Part shown: one piece after another, positions 42,454 through 51,106 of the stretch
How positions within the stretch are numbered: position 1 is the first letter of the stretch
Layout of the letters: each line of letters opens with the position of its first letter
IMG/VR virus record: IMGVR_UViG_3300034283_001774
Span: 1-64,000 of that record
Reading direction: 5' to 3' (one strand)
DNA from: a virus
DNA: 64,000 bases
Program-made: the position numbers and the translations under genes
The notes under the pieces: generated by a model
Databases searched by the model: none
The model's input: the letters and a program-made list of their open reading frames with translations, nothing else
Told to the model about the DNA's origin: nothing

Positions 42454-44790
42454 ATGGCAGAAAGAATTGTATCACCTGGTGTATTCACAAGAGAAAATGA
42501 CCTGTCCTTCTTAGCACAGGGAGTAGGTGAAATTGGTGGCGCATTTATAGGACCTTTCAAACAAGGACCTGTATATGTACCAACTGTAGTAAGAACTCAA
42601 TCAGAGTTTGAAACTATTTTTGGAACACCTGATGGAACTTATTATACTGAATACGCAGTACAAAATTATTTAAGAGAAGCGGGTTCAGCAACAATTGTAA
42701 GAGTTGGTGGAATCGGTGGTTATTTCCAAACATCACCAATTGCAATTAAAGCATCTGGTTCATTTGGAGAAAAAATCGTTGCAACTCTACATTCAACAAG
42801 AGTTGGAGATGAGACTGTGGGTTTCCCAAGTTCAGTTCTAACAAATGATGGTAGAGCGGCGTTTTCTGGTTCTTTCTTACTATCTGGCTCTGGTATTGGT
42901 TTGGTTTCTGCATCTGTATTACCATCATCTCAAAATGATATTAGAGATGTATTTGGTGAATCTGCATTTGGTTCTAAACATGCATATTCATACACTTATT
43001 TTGAAAATGTAGCAAGTGAATATGATACCGATGGTGGTGGTGCACAAGGTGTTGTAATTAGTGTAGTACAATTACCAACACAAGATTTTACTAACGATGC
43101 AACTGTAGCATCTACTCCTTGGATTGTATCACAAAAAGATAATAACGATATAAGATATGACCTTTTCCGTTTCCATACAATTGGACATGGTAATGTTTAT
43201 AATAAGAAATACAAAATTGGTATTTCAAATGTAAGAGCAGCTGGTGAAGATGGTTCAACTGATTATGCTGTATTCTCTGTAACGCTTAGAACATATGGTG
43301 ATACTGATAAGAGAAAGAGTGTAAGTGAAACATGGAATAATGTAAATTTAGACCCATCATCTCCTAGATATATTGCTAGAGTAATCGGTGACAGATATTT
43401 TGAAACTGATGCAAATGGTAAAATTACTGAATTTGGTGATTACACAAACAAATCACTTCATATAAGAGTTGAAGTTGCTAAAGAGGGTTCATTCCCTATT
43501 TCAGCAGCACCATTTGGACATGGAGCATATGAATTACCAATCAAAACTACTGCAAGTGATAGTTTAATCCCTGCAGTTACATATCAGACTGGTTCTGCTA
43601 ATAACACATCATCATCTCCAGTTTATTTCTCTGGATTTGATTATGAAACAACTGGTGTTGTTATCGATAACACTCAATATTTAAAACCAATTCCTAAAAA
43701 TGCAACAAATGGTGCAAATACATTGTTTGCATTTGATTCGCAATTAACTTATAAGATGACCGGTTCAGCAGCTGTTGATATGGTTAAAAGACAATTTTTA
43801 GTAGCATTCCAGGGTGGATTTGATGGTGTTAATCCAACAATTCCTATCGCTAAAGCTGGTGATAAAGACCTAAATGGTAATGATATATGGGGTGCATCTA
43901 ATAACCAAGGCTTCAATTGTGGAGCATCAACTACATCTGGTTCAATCGGATATACTAAAGCAATCAACGCTTTATCTAATCCTGATGAATATGATATTAA
44001 TTTAGTTGCGGCACCTGGTATCAATAGAGAATTACATCCTGCAATCACACAAAGAATAATTGATATGTGTGAAGACAGACAAGATTGTTTCTATATTGCT
44101 GATTTTACTGATTATGATTCATCAATAACAACCGCAACTGAACAAGCAAACGCAGTTGATTCAAACTACGCAGCTTGTTACTATCCTTGGTTAAAAACAA
44201 TTGATGTTAATACCAATAAAATGACAACTGTTCCACCATCAGTATTATTACCTGCAGTATTTGCAAGTAGTGATAGATTATCTGCAGAATGGTTTGCACC
44301 TGCTGGTTTAAATAGAGGTGGTATTATCGGTGCTGTGAGTGTATTGAATAGACTTACACACGCTGAAAGAGATACTCTATATGAGAACAAAGTAAACCCA
44401 ATCGCTTCATTCCCTGGACAAGGTATTGTAGCATTCGGACAAAAAACATTGCAAGATAAAGCATCGGCATTAGATAGAATCAACGTAAGAAGATTATTGA
44501 TTGCTGTGAAGAAATTTATTGCATCTACATCTAGATATTTAGTATTTGAACAAAATACTTCTGAAACGAGAAGCAGATTTATCAATACTGTAACTCCTTA
44601 TTTGGAATCAATTCAACAAAGACAAGGCTTATACGCTTTCAACGTTGTAATGGATGACACAAATAACACACCGGATGTAATTGATAGAAACATATTAGCA
44701 GGAGCTATCTTCCTTCAACCAACTAAGACCGCGGAATTCATCGTAATTGATTTCAACATCTTACCAACTGGAGCAAGTTTCTCAGCATAA
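42454..44790 (+). CDS. 18: Tail sheath protein, T4 gp18-like
   Basis: A 778-residue contractile sheath subunit. The N-terminus MAERIVSPGVFTRENDLSF is the classical sheath start (SPGV-x-x-x-E), followed by GGAFIGPFKQGP and an SEFETIFGTPDGTYYT segment. The C-terminal third has the conserved core (LNRLTHAERDTLYENKVNPI, then RRLLIAVKKFIASTSRYLVF), ending EFIVIDFNILPTG. Sheath hexamers stack around the tube and contract on infection. It is longer than T4 gp18 (659 aa), with the extra length in the middle surface domains. The start has one of the few clear Shine-Dalgarno sequences here (GGAGAAATAAAATG), consistent with high expression. The tube gene follows after 54 bases. Confidence 0.95.
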   Translation: MAERIVSPGVFTRENDLSFLAQGVGEIGGAFIGPFKQGPVYVPTVVRTQSEFETIFGTPDGTYYTEYAVQNYLREAGSATIVRVGGIGGYFQTSPIAIKASGSFGEKIVATLHSTRVGDETVGFPSSVLTNDGRAAFSGSFLLSGSGIGLVSASVLPSSQNDIRDVFGESAFGSKHAYSYTYFENVASEYDTDGGGAQGVVISVVQLPTQDFTNDATVASTPWIVSQKDNNDIRYDLFRFHTIGHGNVYNKKYKIGISNVRAAGEDGSTDYAVFSVTLRTYGDTDKRKSVSETWNNVNLDPSSPRYIARVIGDRYFETDANGKITEFGDYTNKSLHIRVEVAKEGSFPISAAPFGHGAYELPIKTTASDSLIPAVTYQTGSANNTSSSPVYFSGFDYETTGVVIDNTQYLKPIPKNATNGANTLFAFDSQLTYKMTGSAAVDMVKRQFLVAFQGGFDGVNPTIPIAKAGDKDLNGNDIWGASNNQGFNCGASTTSGSIGYTKAINALSNPDEYDINLVAAPGINRELHPAITQRIIDMCEDRQDCFYIADFTDYDSSITTATEQANAVDSNYAACYYPWLKTIDVNTNKMTTVPPSVLLPAVFASSDRLSAEWFAPAGLNRGGIIGAVSVLNRLTHAERDTLYENKVNPIASFPGQGIVAFGQKTLQDKASALDRINVRRLLIAVKKFIASTSRYLVFEQNTSETRSRFINTVTPYLESIQQRQGLYAFNVVMDDTNNTPDVIDRNILAGAIFLQPTKTAEFIVIDFNILPTGASFSA

Positions 44791-44844
44791 TATTGGAAAG
44801 CAGTAAATTGAATATTTATTAATATAAATTAAAAGGAAAGAAAA

Positions 44845-45348
44845 ATGGCAGATGATTTAATATTATCGTATGATAAAATGACTTTCGCTCAGTTTGAGCC
44901 AAAGATGAAGAATCGTTACTATATGGAAATGGCAGATACTGGCATTCCAGCATATATGGTAAAGGCGGCAAATAGACCAGAAATTCAGTTTCAAACTGTA
45001 AAGATTGACCACATTAACGTTTATAGAAAACTTAAAGGTAAAGGTGAGTGGCAAGATTTAACTATCACACTTTATGACCCAATTGTACCATCAGCGGCAC
45101 AATATGTAATGGAGTGGGTACGTTTATCACATGAATCTATTACCGGTAGAGATGGATACGCTGAATTCTATAAGAAAAATCTTAACTTCTATATGTTAGG
45201 ACCTGTTGGTGATAAGATTGAAAAATGGACTATTATGGGTGCATTTATTTCAAGAGCGGCATTTGGTGAACTTGATTTCTCAAGCGAAAACGAACCTGCA
45301 ACAATTGAATTAACTCTTACATATGATTACGCTATATTAGAATACTAA
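44845..45348 (+). CDS. 19: Tail tube protein, T4 gp19-like
   Basis: A 167-residue protein, almost the length of T4 gp19 (163 aa), directly after the sheath gene as in T4. Features include an FAQFEPKMKNRYYMEM start, VYRKLKGKGEWQDLTITLYD strands and a C-terminal ATIELTLTYDYAILEY strand, the usual tube-protein end. It polymerises into the inner tube. The start is preceded by AAAAGGAAAGAAAA, a good ribosome-binding site. A terminator follows the stop by 20 bases. Confidence 0.93.
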   Translation: MADDLILSYDKMTFAQFEPKMKNRYYMEMADTGIPAYMVKAANRPEIQFQTVKIDHINVYRKLKGKGEWQDLTITLYDPIVPSAAQYVMEWVRLSHESITGRDGYAEFYKKNLNFYMLGPVGDKIEKWTIMGAFISRAAFGELDFSSENEPATIELTLTYDYAILEY

Positions 45349-45367
45349 TAATCAATTTAGATATAAT

Positions 45368-45398
45368 AAAGGGATACTCAAAAGGTATCCCTTTTTTT
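45368..45398 (+). terminator. Intrinsic terminator after tail tube gene
   Basis: AAAGGGATAC (45368-45377) pairs perfectly with GTATCCCTTT (45385-45394) around a 7-base loop, ending in a T run. It separates sheath/tube from the chaperone/tape-measure unit. Confidence 0.93.
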
Positions 45399-45421
45399 AT
45401 TTCAAATTTTTTAAATTTATG

Positions 45422-45429
45422 TATTTATA
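45422..45429 (+). promoter_or_regulatory. Candidate late promoter motif TATTTATA
   Basis: Lies 27 bases before the ATG of the gp26-like gene and 24 bases after the tube terminator, so it begins a new transcription unit. Confidence 0.45.
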
Positions 45430-45456
45430 TATACAAACAAAATAAAACACAAAGTT

Positions 45457-46221
45457 ATGAGTGAAAAGCAATTTGATTTTCCAACACAGGTAATTGAACT
45501 TCCGTCTAAAGGAAAACTTTACCCAAAAACAAACCCATTATCCTCTGGTAATATTACAATAAAGTATATGACAGCGAAGGAAGAGGATATTCTTTCATCT
45601 GCAAATTTAATTAAAAAAGGTATTGTTTTAGATAAACTTTTTGAATCAATTATAGTAGATAACGTTAATATTGATGATATTCTAATTGGTGATAAAAACG
45701 CAATTGTTCTTGCAACAAGACTTTTAGGTTATGGACCTAATTATAAAATATCATTTTATTCTAATAAACTTAATAAAACAGTTGAAACAACCGTAGATAT
45801 ATCGGAAATTAGAACAAAGGATATTGATGTATCAGATGTTCAAAATATCAATGAATTTGAATTTACAACACCTATTGGTAAAAATAAATTAACATTTAAA
45901 TTACTTACACATGGTGATGAAAGAGCGATTGATAAAGATATTCAGGCATTAGAAAAACTAAATAAGGATACATCTTTTGAAATTACAACGAGATTACGTT
46001 ATATGATTAAATCGGTTGATGGTAATTCGGATATTGGTAGAATTAATAAATTCATCAATAATGAATTTTTAGCTAGAGATAGTAAAGCATTTAGAGATTA
46101 TGTTAAGAAGATTTCACCAGATATGAATATGGTATTTAAATATATCCACGAAGATGGTGAGGTGGAGGAGGCGCCTATTCCAATGGGAGTAGGGTTTTTT
46201 TGGCCTTCCGAGGAATCATAG
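45457..46221 (+). CDS. Tail assembly chaperone / T4 gp26-like baseplate protein
   Basis: A 254-residue protein. The opening IELPSKGKLYPKTNPLSSG followed by ITIKYMTAKEEDILSS is the signature of the T4 gp26-like family (Pfam T4_baseplate). Position between tube and tape measure is the standard location of a tail assembly chaperone in tailed phages. The gene ends in MGVGFFWPSEES, where the Phe-Phe codons lie in a T7 run (46195-46201). A second frame opens exactly there and encodes a 65-75-residue extension, so two products are predicted: this short form and a frameshifted long form. In T4, gene 26 is followed by gene 51, which fits the two-part arrangement. Confidence 0.78.
   Translation: MSEKQFDFPTQVIELPSKGKLYPKTNPLSSGNITIKYMTAKEEDILSSANLIKKGIVLDKLFESIIVDNVNIDDILIGDKNAIVLATRLLGYGPNYKISFYSNKLNKTVETTVDISEIRTKDIDVSDVQNINEFEFTTPIGKNKLTFKLLTHGDERAIDKDIQALEKLNKDTSFEITTRLRYMIKSVDGNSDIGRINKFINNEFLARDSKAFRDYVKKISPDMNMVFKYIHEDGEVEEAPIPMGVGFFWPSEES
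46192..46221 (+). promoter_or_regulatory. Predicted programmed frameshift site (GGGTTTTTTTGG)
   Basis: The zero frame reads GGG TTT TTT TGG and stops at 46219. The +1/-2 frame has a stop at 46190-46192 and then stays open to 46415. A shift can therefore occur only between 46193 and 46221, and the T7 run lies at the start of that window. A Phe-tRNA can re-pair with TTT after moving one base forward or two back. Confidence 0.68.
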
Positions 46222-46417
46222 TGTACACCTACATACTCAAATTTTTGAAATGGTTGAGTATAGTAATGGGTTTACGATGATGGAACTTTATAAAATGCCA
46301 ACTTATTTAAGAATGTTTTATTACGATAAGTTGGTAGAATCCAAGAAAAAAGAAGCAGAAGATGCTAAACAAGCACAAAAAGGTAATACATCTTCAAAAG
46401 TTAGGATTAAGAGATAG
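46193..46417 (+). CDS. Frameshift extension of the tail chaperone (T-like domain)
   Basis: The open frame reads GFFGLPRNHSVHLHTQIFEM, then VEYSNGFTMMELYKMPTYLR, then MFYYDKLVESKKKEAEDA and a basic end (SSKVRIKR). The Y-x-MP-x-(Y/W)-LR-x-FYY segment resembles the C-terminal part of long tail-chaperone products, which in lambda recruits the tape measure. There is an internal ATG at 46250, but it has no ribosome-binding site (preceded by AAATTTTTGAA), so frameshift expression is favoured over independent translation. The alternative is a separate 55-residue protein from ATG 46250, comparable to T4 gene 51 following gene 26. The terminator hairpin overlaps its stop codon. Confidence 0.65.
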   Translation, partial: GFFGLPRNHSVHLHTQIFEMVEYSNGFTMMELYKMPTYLRMFYYDKLVESKKKEAEDAKQAQKGNTSSKVRIKR

Positions 46418-46433
46418 TCCTAACTTTTTCTTT
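46400..46433 (+). terminator. Intrinsic terminator after chaperone extension
   Basis: GTTAGGA (46400-46406) pairs with TCCTAAC (46418-46424), followed by TTTTTCTTTT. The stop codon of the frameshifted frame (46415-46417) lies in the loop, which itself supports that frame being translated to its end here. Confidence 0.88.
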
Positions 46434-46440
46434 TAGTAGA

Positions 46441-46449
46441 TATTTATAG
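46441..46449 (+). promoter_or_regulatory. Candidate late promoter motif TATTTATAG
   Basis: Immediately after the terminator and 27 bases before the ATG at 46476; the same terminator-then-motif order is found at 42340-42397 and 45368-45429. Confidence 0.45.
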
Positions 46450-46475
46450 TTTGAATAAGTGTAAATAAACGTAAA

Positions 46476-46709
46476 ATGGGAAAAAAATACAAAATATCAG
46501 AAAACAACTTACAAGAGTTTTGGGGATTGTTTACTAATAAGAAAACACCGGAAAAATTACAAGCAATTGTTAATAATGACCCAGTTCTTAAAAAACTTCA
46601 ATCTGATTTAAGAAATATACACGATAAAGCTACCGATTATTTGGATACAGTAAAAAAAGAAGAACCGGAAATTTATCAGTATTTACAAAAAAACGGATTT
46701 ATAAAATAA
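46476..46709 (+). CDS. Small hypothetical protein before tape measure
   Basis: A 77-residue, charged, helical protein (KYKISENNLQEFWGLF, KTPEKLQAIVNNDPVLKKLQ, EEPEIYQYLQKNGFIK). No family recognised with certainty. It is first in the unit carrying the tape measure and baseplate genes and is separated from the tape measure by only 10 bases, so a role in tail assembly is likely. The leader GTAAATAAACGTAAA is A-rich, as usual here. Confidence 0.6.
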   Translation: MGKKYKISENNLQEFWGLFTNKKTPEKLQAIVNNDPVLKKLQSDLRNIHDKATDYLDTVKKEEPEIYQYLQKNGFIK

Positions 46710-46719
46710 AAGTTTGTAA

Positions 46720-49125
46720 ATGGCAGATGTAAGAAATTTATCGGCTCAAGAGTTGGAAAGACAAAATCAACTACTAAAAGAGCGAGACCAAATTGAACAG
46801 CGAATAGAAGAGCGAAATAAAAGAATAGCTGTTGCTGGACAAGAAGAAATTAAACGCCTTAAAAAAAGAAATGAGGAAGATAAAACTCATGCCAAAAACT
46901 TAAACGAAGAATTAAAAACTTTAAAAGAAGTTGAAGATAAAGCCAAAGATTATACAGACCTTTGGGAAGAAGCGGCAGAAAAACAAGAAGATTTTTGGAA
47001 AACCTCAAATGATTTTGCATCTGCGTTTGCTAAAATGACACCAGAGGTTAAAAAATACCTAACAGATTCTAATACGGGTGGTAATCAATTTGCGGCAATC
47101 ACTGCTAGAATTTTAAGTTTAAAAAAGCAAGAAATTAATGCAGAGGGCGATGAGTTAGAAGCAATACAAGAGAGAAGAAAAGCATTAGAAGGTATAAGAA
47201 GTACTCAAATAGATGCGGCAGAAGCTTTGGCAACTGAAAAAGAAAACGTATTTGGTATAACCGATTCACAAAGAAGGAGACAAGAATTTCAGGCATCTAT
47301 TCTTGGAATGAATGAAGAAGATAGAAAACTATCCGAACAAATATTTGAATCAAACGAAAATTTATTAAAACAACAGGAACGATTAGTTGAACTACAAAAG
47401 CAACAAGACCAATTAGTAGGTGCATTGCCAGAAGGACTACAATCGGCGTTAACCGTTGTAAAAGATTTAATAAAAGGAATTGCAGCCGGATTAGGTCCTA
47501 TTGTTATATTGGGGGCCGTATTAGCCGCTGCATTAAGCGAATTTACTGCAATTGAAGAAGCTGCCGGTAAATTTAGAGAAGATACTGGATTAACAAAATC
47601 TAATACAAAAGAAATAGCTGAACAGGCAAAAACTATTAGAGCTGACTTTGCTGCATTAGGAGTAACCGCGGAAGATTATTACGATACAATTAAAGCAGTA
47701 ACCGAAGAATTTGGTGATACAGCTAGATTTTCCAATGCAACAGTCGCATCGATTGTAGTTTTAAACAAAAACTTTTCAGTTGCTCAAAAAGATGCTGCTG
47801 CCGTAAATATGGTATTCCAGAGTATGGCGGGGCTAAGTGCTGAAACTGCACAAAACGTTTCAATGCAATTGGCTGACCTTGCAAATATGGCAGGGGTTGC
47901 ACCATCTCAGGTATTTGCAGATATTGCTGAATCTGCCGAAGAAGCAAATCTATATTTTAGAGATGATGTAAATGCTCTTTATAAATCGGCAATAGAAGCT
48001 AGAAGATTAGGAACAAATTTAAAAGGTGTTCTCAAAACGGCAGAAGGTCTTTTAGATTTTGAAACCGGTATAGAAAAAGAATTAGTTGCAGCTACATTTG
48101 TTAGTGGGCAGTTTAATTTATCACGTGCTAGAGCTTTAGCATATTCAGGAAAAGAAATTGAAGCACAACAAGAAGTTTTAAGACAATTGCAAAGGAGTGG
48201 TGATTTTAGAGATAAAGATATGTTCACTCAAAAAGCTTTGGCAGATGCAACGAATATGACTGTGGGTGAAATTACAAAGCAATTAACTATACAGGATAGA
48301 TTAAATAGTGCAACTGCCGAACAAAAGAAACTTGTATCCGAAGCAATGGATAAAGGTTTAGATATTACTGCACTTAATGAAGACCAACTTGCTTCCAAAG
48401 TAAAAGAATTGGAAAAACAAGAAGAAATTGTTGATAAAGTAAAACAATTAGAAAATTCATTTCAAAGTGTAGTTGCACAAGTGGGTGGTGCATTAATGCC
48501 AATATTAGAAGCTTTAGCACCGGTATTACAGGCCGTACTTGCACCGATAACATGGGCAGCGGAAGGTATTAAAATGGTAGTTGATGGTTTAAAGCAAGGT
48601 AGTATTGCGGCATATGTGTTAGTTGGTGTTTTAGCTAAACTGTATATAAAATCAATAGCTAGTGCAATAGCAGCTATTTTTACCGGCTTTGGTGCTATGG
48701 GACCATTTGGAGTTGCTTTAGCGGGACTGGCTGTAGCAGGCTTATTATCAAAAATAAATCAAGCGAAACAAGTTGGTGATATGGCGATTGATGCTGGGAA
48801 TAGTGGTGGAAAAGCGAGAATCACAACAGCGGAAGGTGGAATATTTGAACCATCCGGAAATGACCAAATTGCAGTAGGACCTGGTGTATTAAACCGATTA
48901 GAAAGCCAAAATAGAATGGCAAATGCCGGTGGAGTACAAACTGGTGGACTGAATGCAAATAGTGGTGTAACACTTTTAATAAATGAAGTGAAAAAATTAA
49001 GAGAAGATATGGGGTCTGGTAAGATTAAAGCAAACGCATTCTTGGATGGTATGAAAATCACATCAGGTATAACAAATGTATCTGAAAATTCTACGAGAAA
49101 CAATTTTAGTTACGGACAACGATAA
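46720..49125 (+). CDS. Tail tape measure protein
   Basis: An 801-residue protein. Residues 1-110 are a long charged coiled coil (ELERQNQLLKERDQIEQRIE). A hydrophobic segment at about 241-275 (GIAAGLGPIVILGAVLAAAL) and a larger one at about 590-680 (LMPILEALAPVLQAVLAPI and AMGPFGVALAGLAVAGLL) are typical of tape measures, which sit in the tube and may insert into the host membrane. It follows the tail chaperone and precedes baseplate genes, the expected position. At roughly 0.15 nm per residue it would give a tail of about 120 nm; that is an estimate from general knowledge. The C-terminus has TTAEGGIFEPSGNDQIAVG, common at the ends of such proteins. Confidence 0.82.
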   Translation: MADVRNLSAQELERQNQLLKERDQIEQRIEERNKRIAVAGQEEIKRLKKRNEEDKTHAKNLNEELKTLKEVEDKAKDYTDLWEEAAEKQEDFWKTSNDFASAFAKMTPEVKKYLTDSNTGGNQFAAITARILSLKKQEINAEGDELEAIQERRKALEGIRSTQIDAAEALATEKENVFGITDSQRRRQEFQASILGMNEEDRKLSEQIFESNENLLKQQERLVELQKQQDQLVGALPEGLQSALTVVKDLIKGIAAGLGPIVILGAVLAAALSEFTAIEEAAGKFREDTGLTKSNTKEIAEQAKTIRADFAALGVTAEDYYDTIKAVTEEFGDTARFSNATVASIVVLNKNFSVAQKDAAAVNMVFQSMAGLSAETAQNVSMQLADLANMAGVAPSQVFADIAESAEEANLYFRDDVNALYKSAIEARRLGTNLKGVLKTAEGLLDFETGIEKELVAATFVSGQFNLSRARALAYSGKEIEAQQEVLRQLQRSGDFRDKDMFTQKALADATNMTVGEITKQLTIQDRLNSATAEQKKLVSEAMDKGLDITALNEDQLASKVKELEKQEEIVDKVKQLENSFQSVVAQVGGALMPILEALAPVLQAVLAPITWAAEGIKMVVDGLKQGSIAAYVLVGVLAKLYIKSIASAIAAIFTGFGAMGPFGVALAGLAVAGLLSKINQAKQVGDMAIDAGNSGGKARITTAEGGIFEPSGNDQIAVGPGVLNRLESQNRMANAGGVQTGGLNANSGVTLLINEVKKLREDMGSGKIKANAFLDGMKITSGITNVSENSTRNNFSYGQR

Positions 49126-49144
49126 GAAAAAATAAATAGAAATA

Positions 49145-51103
49145 ATGCCAACTTTAGAAGAATTATTTAAAAATAAAGTAATAACCGAAGGACCGAATAC
49201 AGGAAAAACTGCGGAAGATGCATATGCTATTAGAAACAGCAAAGATTTACCTATACAATCTTCAAATTTTTTATTAAGAGCAATTAATAAAAATACAAAT
49301 CCTAGTCTTTTGGGTGGTGTTATTAAAAGTTTTGATTTTATCGGTAAAATAAACGAAAGAAGAAAAAAGTTTAGTGTTACGGAAGGTGAATCATTTGTAG
49401 AGCAAGAACAGGTAGGTTTACAACAATTTGCAATCACTGCAAGACCTTTAATTTATGGTGGGGATATTTTTAGAATTCTAAATAAAAGAACAACAAGTTT
49501 AAGTTATATTAAACAAAAAGCAAATTTAAACAATGGACTTTCTGGTATTACCGATACTATTGCAAATGCAGCGGGTAATATGGCAAATGATTATATTAAT
49601 AATTTATTTGCTGGTAAAAAAGGAAAAGATGCAAGACCACCTGCACCGGATATAACTGCACTGGGAACGCAATTAGCGGTAAATGTGGCCGGTGGATTAT
49701 TGGGTTCGGTTTTACCAATGCCAATGGTCCCTTCAAAAGTTGCAGAAGAATTGCAAACAAGAGGAAAGGCGGGTAGTGGCAATAAAGCAACCAATTTTAA
49801 TAGGGAATATAATAGAGATAAGGCCATAACAACATTAGCAAATTCATCAAAAGTTCCGGGATTCTTTGCAAATCTTTTAAAAGAAAATAAAAACATATTA
49901 TCTCAAACTGGAGGAGTTATTCAATCTACGGTAGCGGGAATCGCATCAGGACTTGTAAAATCCGGTGTAAGGTCATTAATAAATTTAGGAGTAAATGCTG
50001 TAACAAAAAAGAAAATTGCAGCAAATAAATTACAAGCTGCCAGTGGTGTTCCTGGCAAAACACCATTAGGAAGAGAAGATACTCCTTGGTCAAGTTATAA
50101 TCCATATGGAAAATCCGCGGATTATGAAACTACTAGACCATTAAGTGAGCAAACTACACTTAAAGCGATTTTTTTACAAAGAGTAGCTGAAGCATTAAAA
50201 GCAGACCCAAATATAAAATTACCAGCATCTTCACCCGCTACACCTCAAAAACAAGCGGATGAAGACCTGTTAAATTTTATAAATACTGAACCAGCATCAA
50301 AGAGCAGTGACAAAACTATTATTGCTAATTCAAGAGATGCTAAAAGAGGAATGTCAACAAAAGGTGATGTAATAAATTTATCGGATGATGTGGTTTATAG
50401 TGGTATTGAAGTTGTTGATTCAAATACCAATAACTCTTTTGATGATTTTGATTTTATTCCTTTAAAATTTTATTCGGTTGGATTGGATAAAACGGTTCAA
50501 TTTAGATGTACGGTAACCGATTTTACTGAAACTTTTACACCATCTTGGGAGACTCATAAATTTATAGGAAATCCATTTCCATTTTATACCTATGATAGTA
50601 TTGAAAGAACTTGTACTTTTAGTTTTAGAGTTTTTTCTTTGAATTTAGTTGAGCATATGAATGTTTGGAAAAAACTTGATTTTTTAGGAAAACTAACCAT
50701 GCCACAAGAATTCAAAGGAGCATCTGGAGCAGTTGTTCCACCTATTATTAAATTTACATTAGGTGATTTGTATGTTGCAAAACCGGCAATTATTGATAAC
50801 CTTTCTTTTGCAATTAATCAGGATAGTCCTTGGGAAATCGGATTAAATGAAAAAATAGCAAATGGTACGCAAATGTTACCTATTCCAAATATTGGGGGAT
50901 ATGCTGCTTTTATTGAAAATCAATTGACATCAAAAAATCATAAACTTCCAATGATGATGGATATTGAAGTATCGCTTAAATTCTTAGAATCAAGACAGAC
51001 AATTGAAACTTCAAATCTATATGGTTACGAATTACCTGCAATATACGAAAGTAAAGACCAAAAAACAGGTAAACCGGTTCCACCTAACTATACAAAAGTT
51101 TAA
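49145..51103 (+). CDS. Baseplate tail-tube initiator/cap-like protein (gp48/gp54 type)
   Basis: A 652-residue protein, 19 bases after the tape measure. The C-terminal 200 residues look like a tube-type beta barrel: KTVQFRCTVTDFTETFTPSW, FIGNPFPFYTYDSIERTCTF, LVEHMNVWKKLDFLGKLTMP and a final MMMDIEVSLKFLESRQT strand. This is the arrangement expected of a baseplate protein that nucleates the tail tube, as T4 gp48 and gp54 do, and the position after the tape measure is the same as in T4 (29-48-54). The N-terminal 430 residues are less ordered and have small-residue-rich hydrophobic patches (about 140-200 and 255-280). Confidence 0.6.
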   Translation: MPTLEELFKNKVITEGPNTGKTAEDAYAIRNSKDLPIQSSNFLLRAINKNTNPSLLGGVIKSFDFIGKINERRKKFSVTEGESFVEQEQVGLQQFAITARPLIYGGDIFRILNKRTTSLSYIKQKANLNNGLSGITDTIANAAGNMANDYINNLFAGKKGKDARPPAPDITALGTQLAVNVAGGLLGSVLPMPMVPSKVAEELQTRGKAGSGNKATNFNREYNRDKAITTLANSSKVPGFFANLLKENKNILSQTGGVIQSTVAGIASGLVKSGVRSLINLGVNAVTKKKIAANKLQAASGVPGKTPLGREDTPWSSYNPYGKSADYETTRPLSEQTTLKAIFLQRVAEALKADPNIKLPASSPATPQKQADEDLLNFINTEPASKSSDKTIIANSRDAKRGMSTKGDVINLSDDVVYSGIEVVDSNTNNSFDDFDFIPLKFYSVGLDKTVQFRCTVTDFTETFTPSWETHKFIGNPFPFYTYDSIERTCTFSFRVFSLNLVEHMNVWKKLDFLGKLTMPQEFKGASGAVVPPIIKFTLGDLYVAKPAIIDNLSFAINQDSPWEIGLNEKIANGTQMLPIPNIGGYAAFIENQLTSKNHKLPMMMDIEVSLKFLESRQTIETSNLYGYELPAIYESKDQKTGKPVPPNYTKV

Positions 51104-51106
51104 TAA

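Noticed and set aside
46221-46280. -1 frame continuation after the tail chaperone (hydrophobic VYTYILKFLKWLSIVMGLR)
   Set aside because: It ends after about 25 codons and has no resemblance to chaperone extensions, while the +1/-2 frame gives a longer, charged, family-like sequence ending at the terminator.
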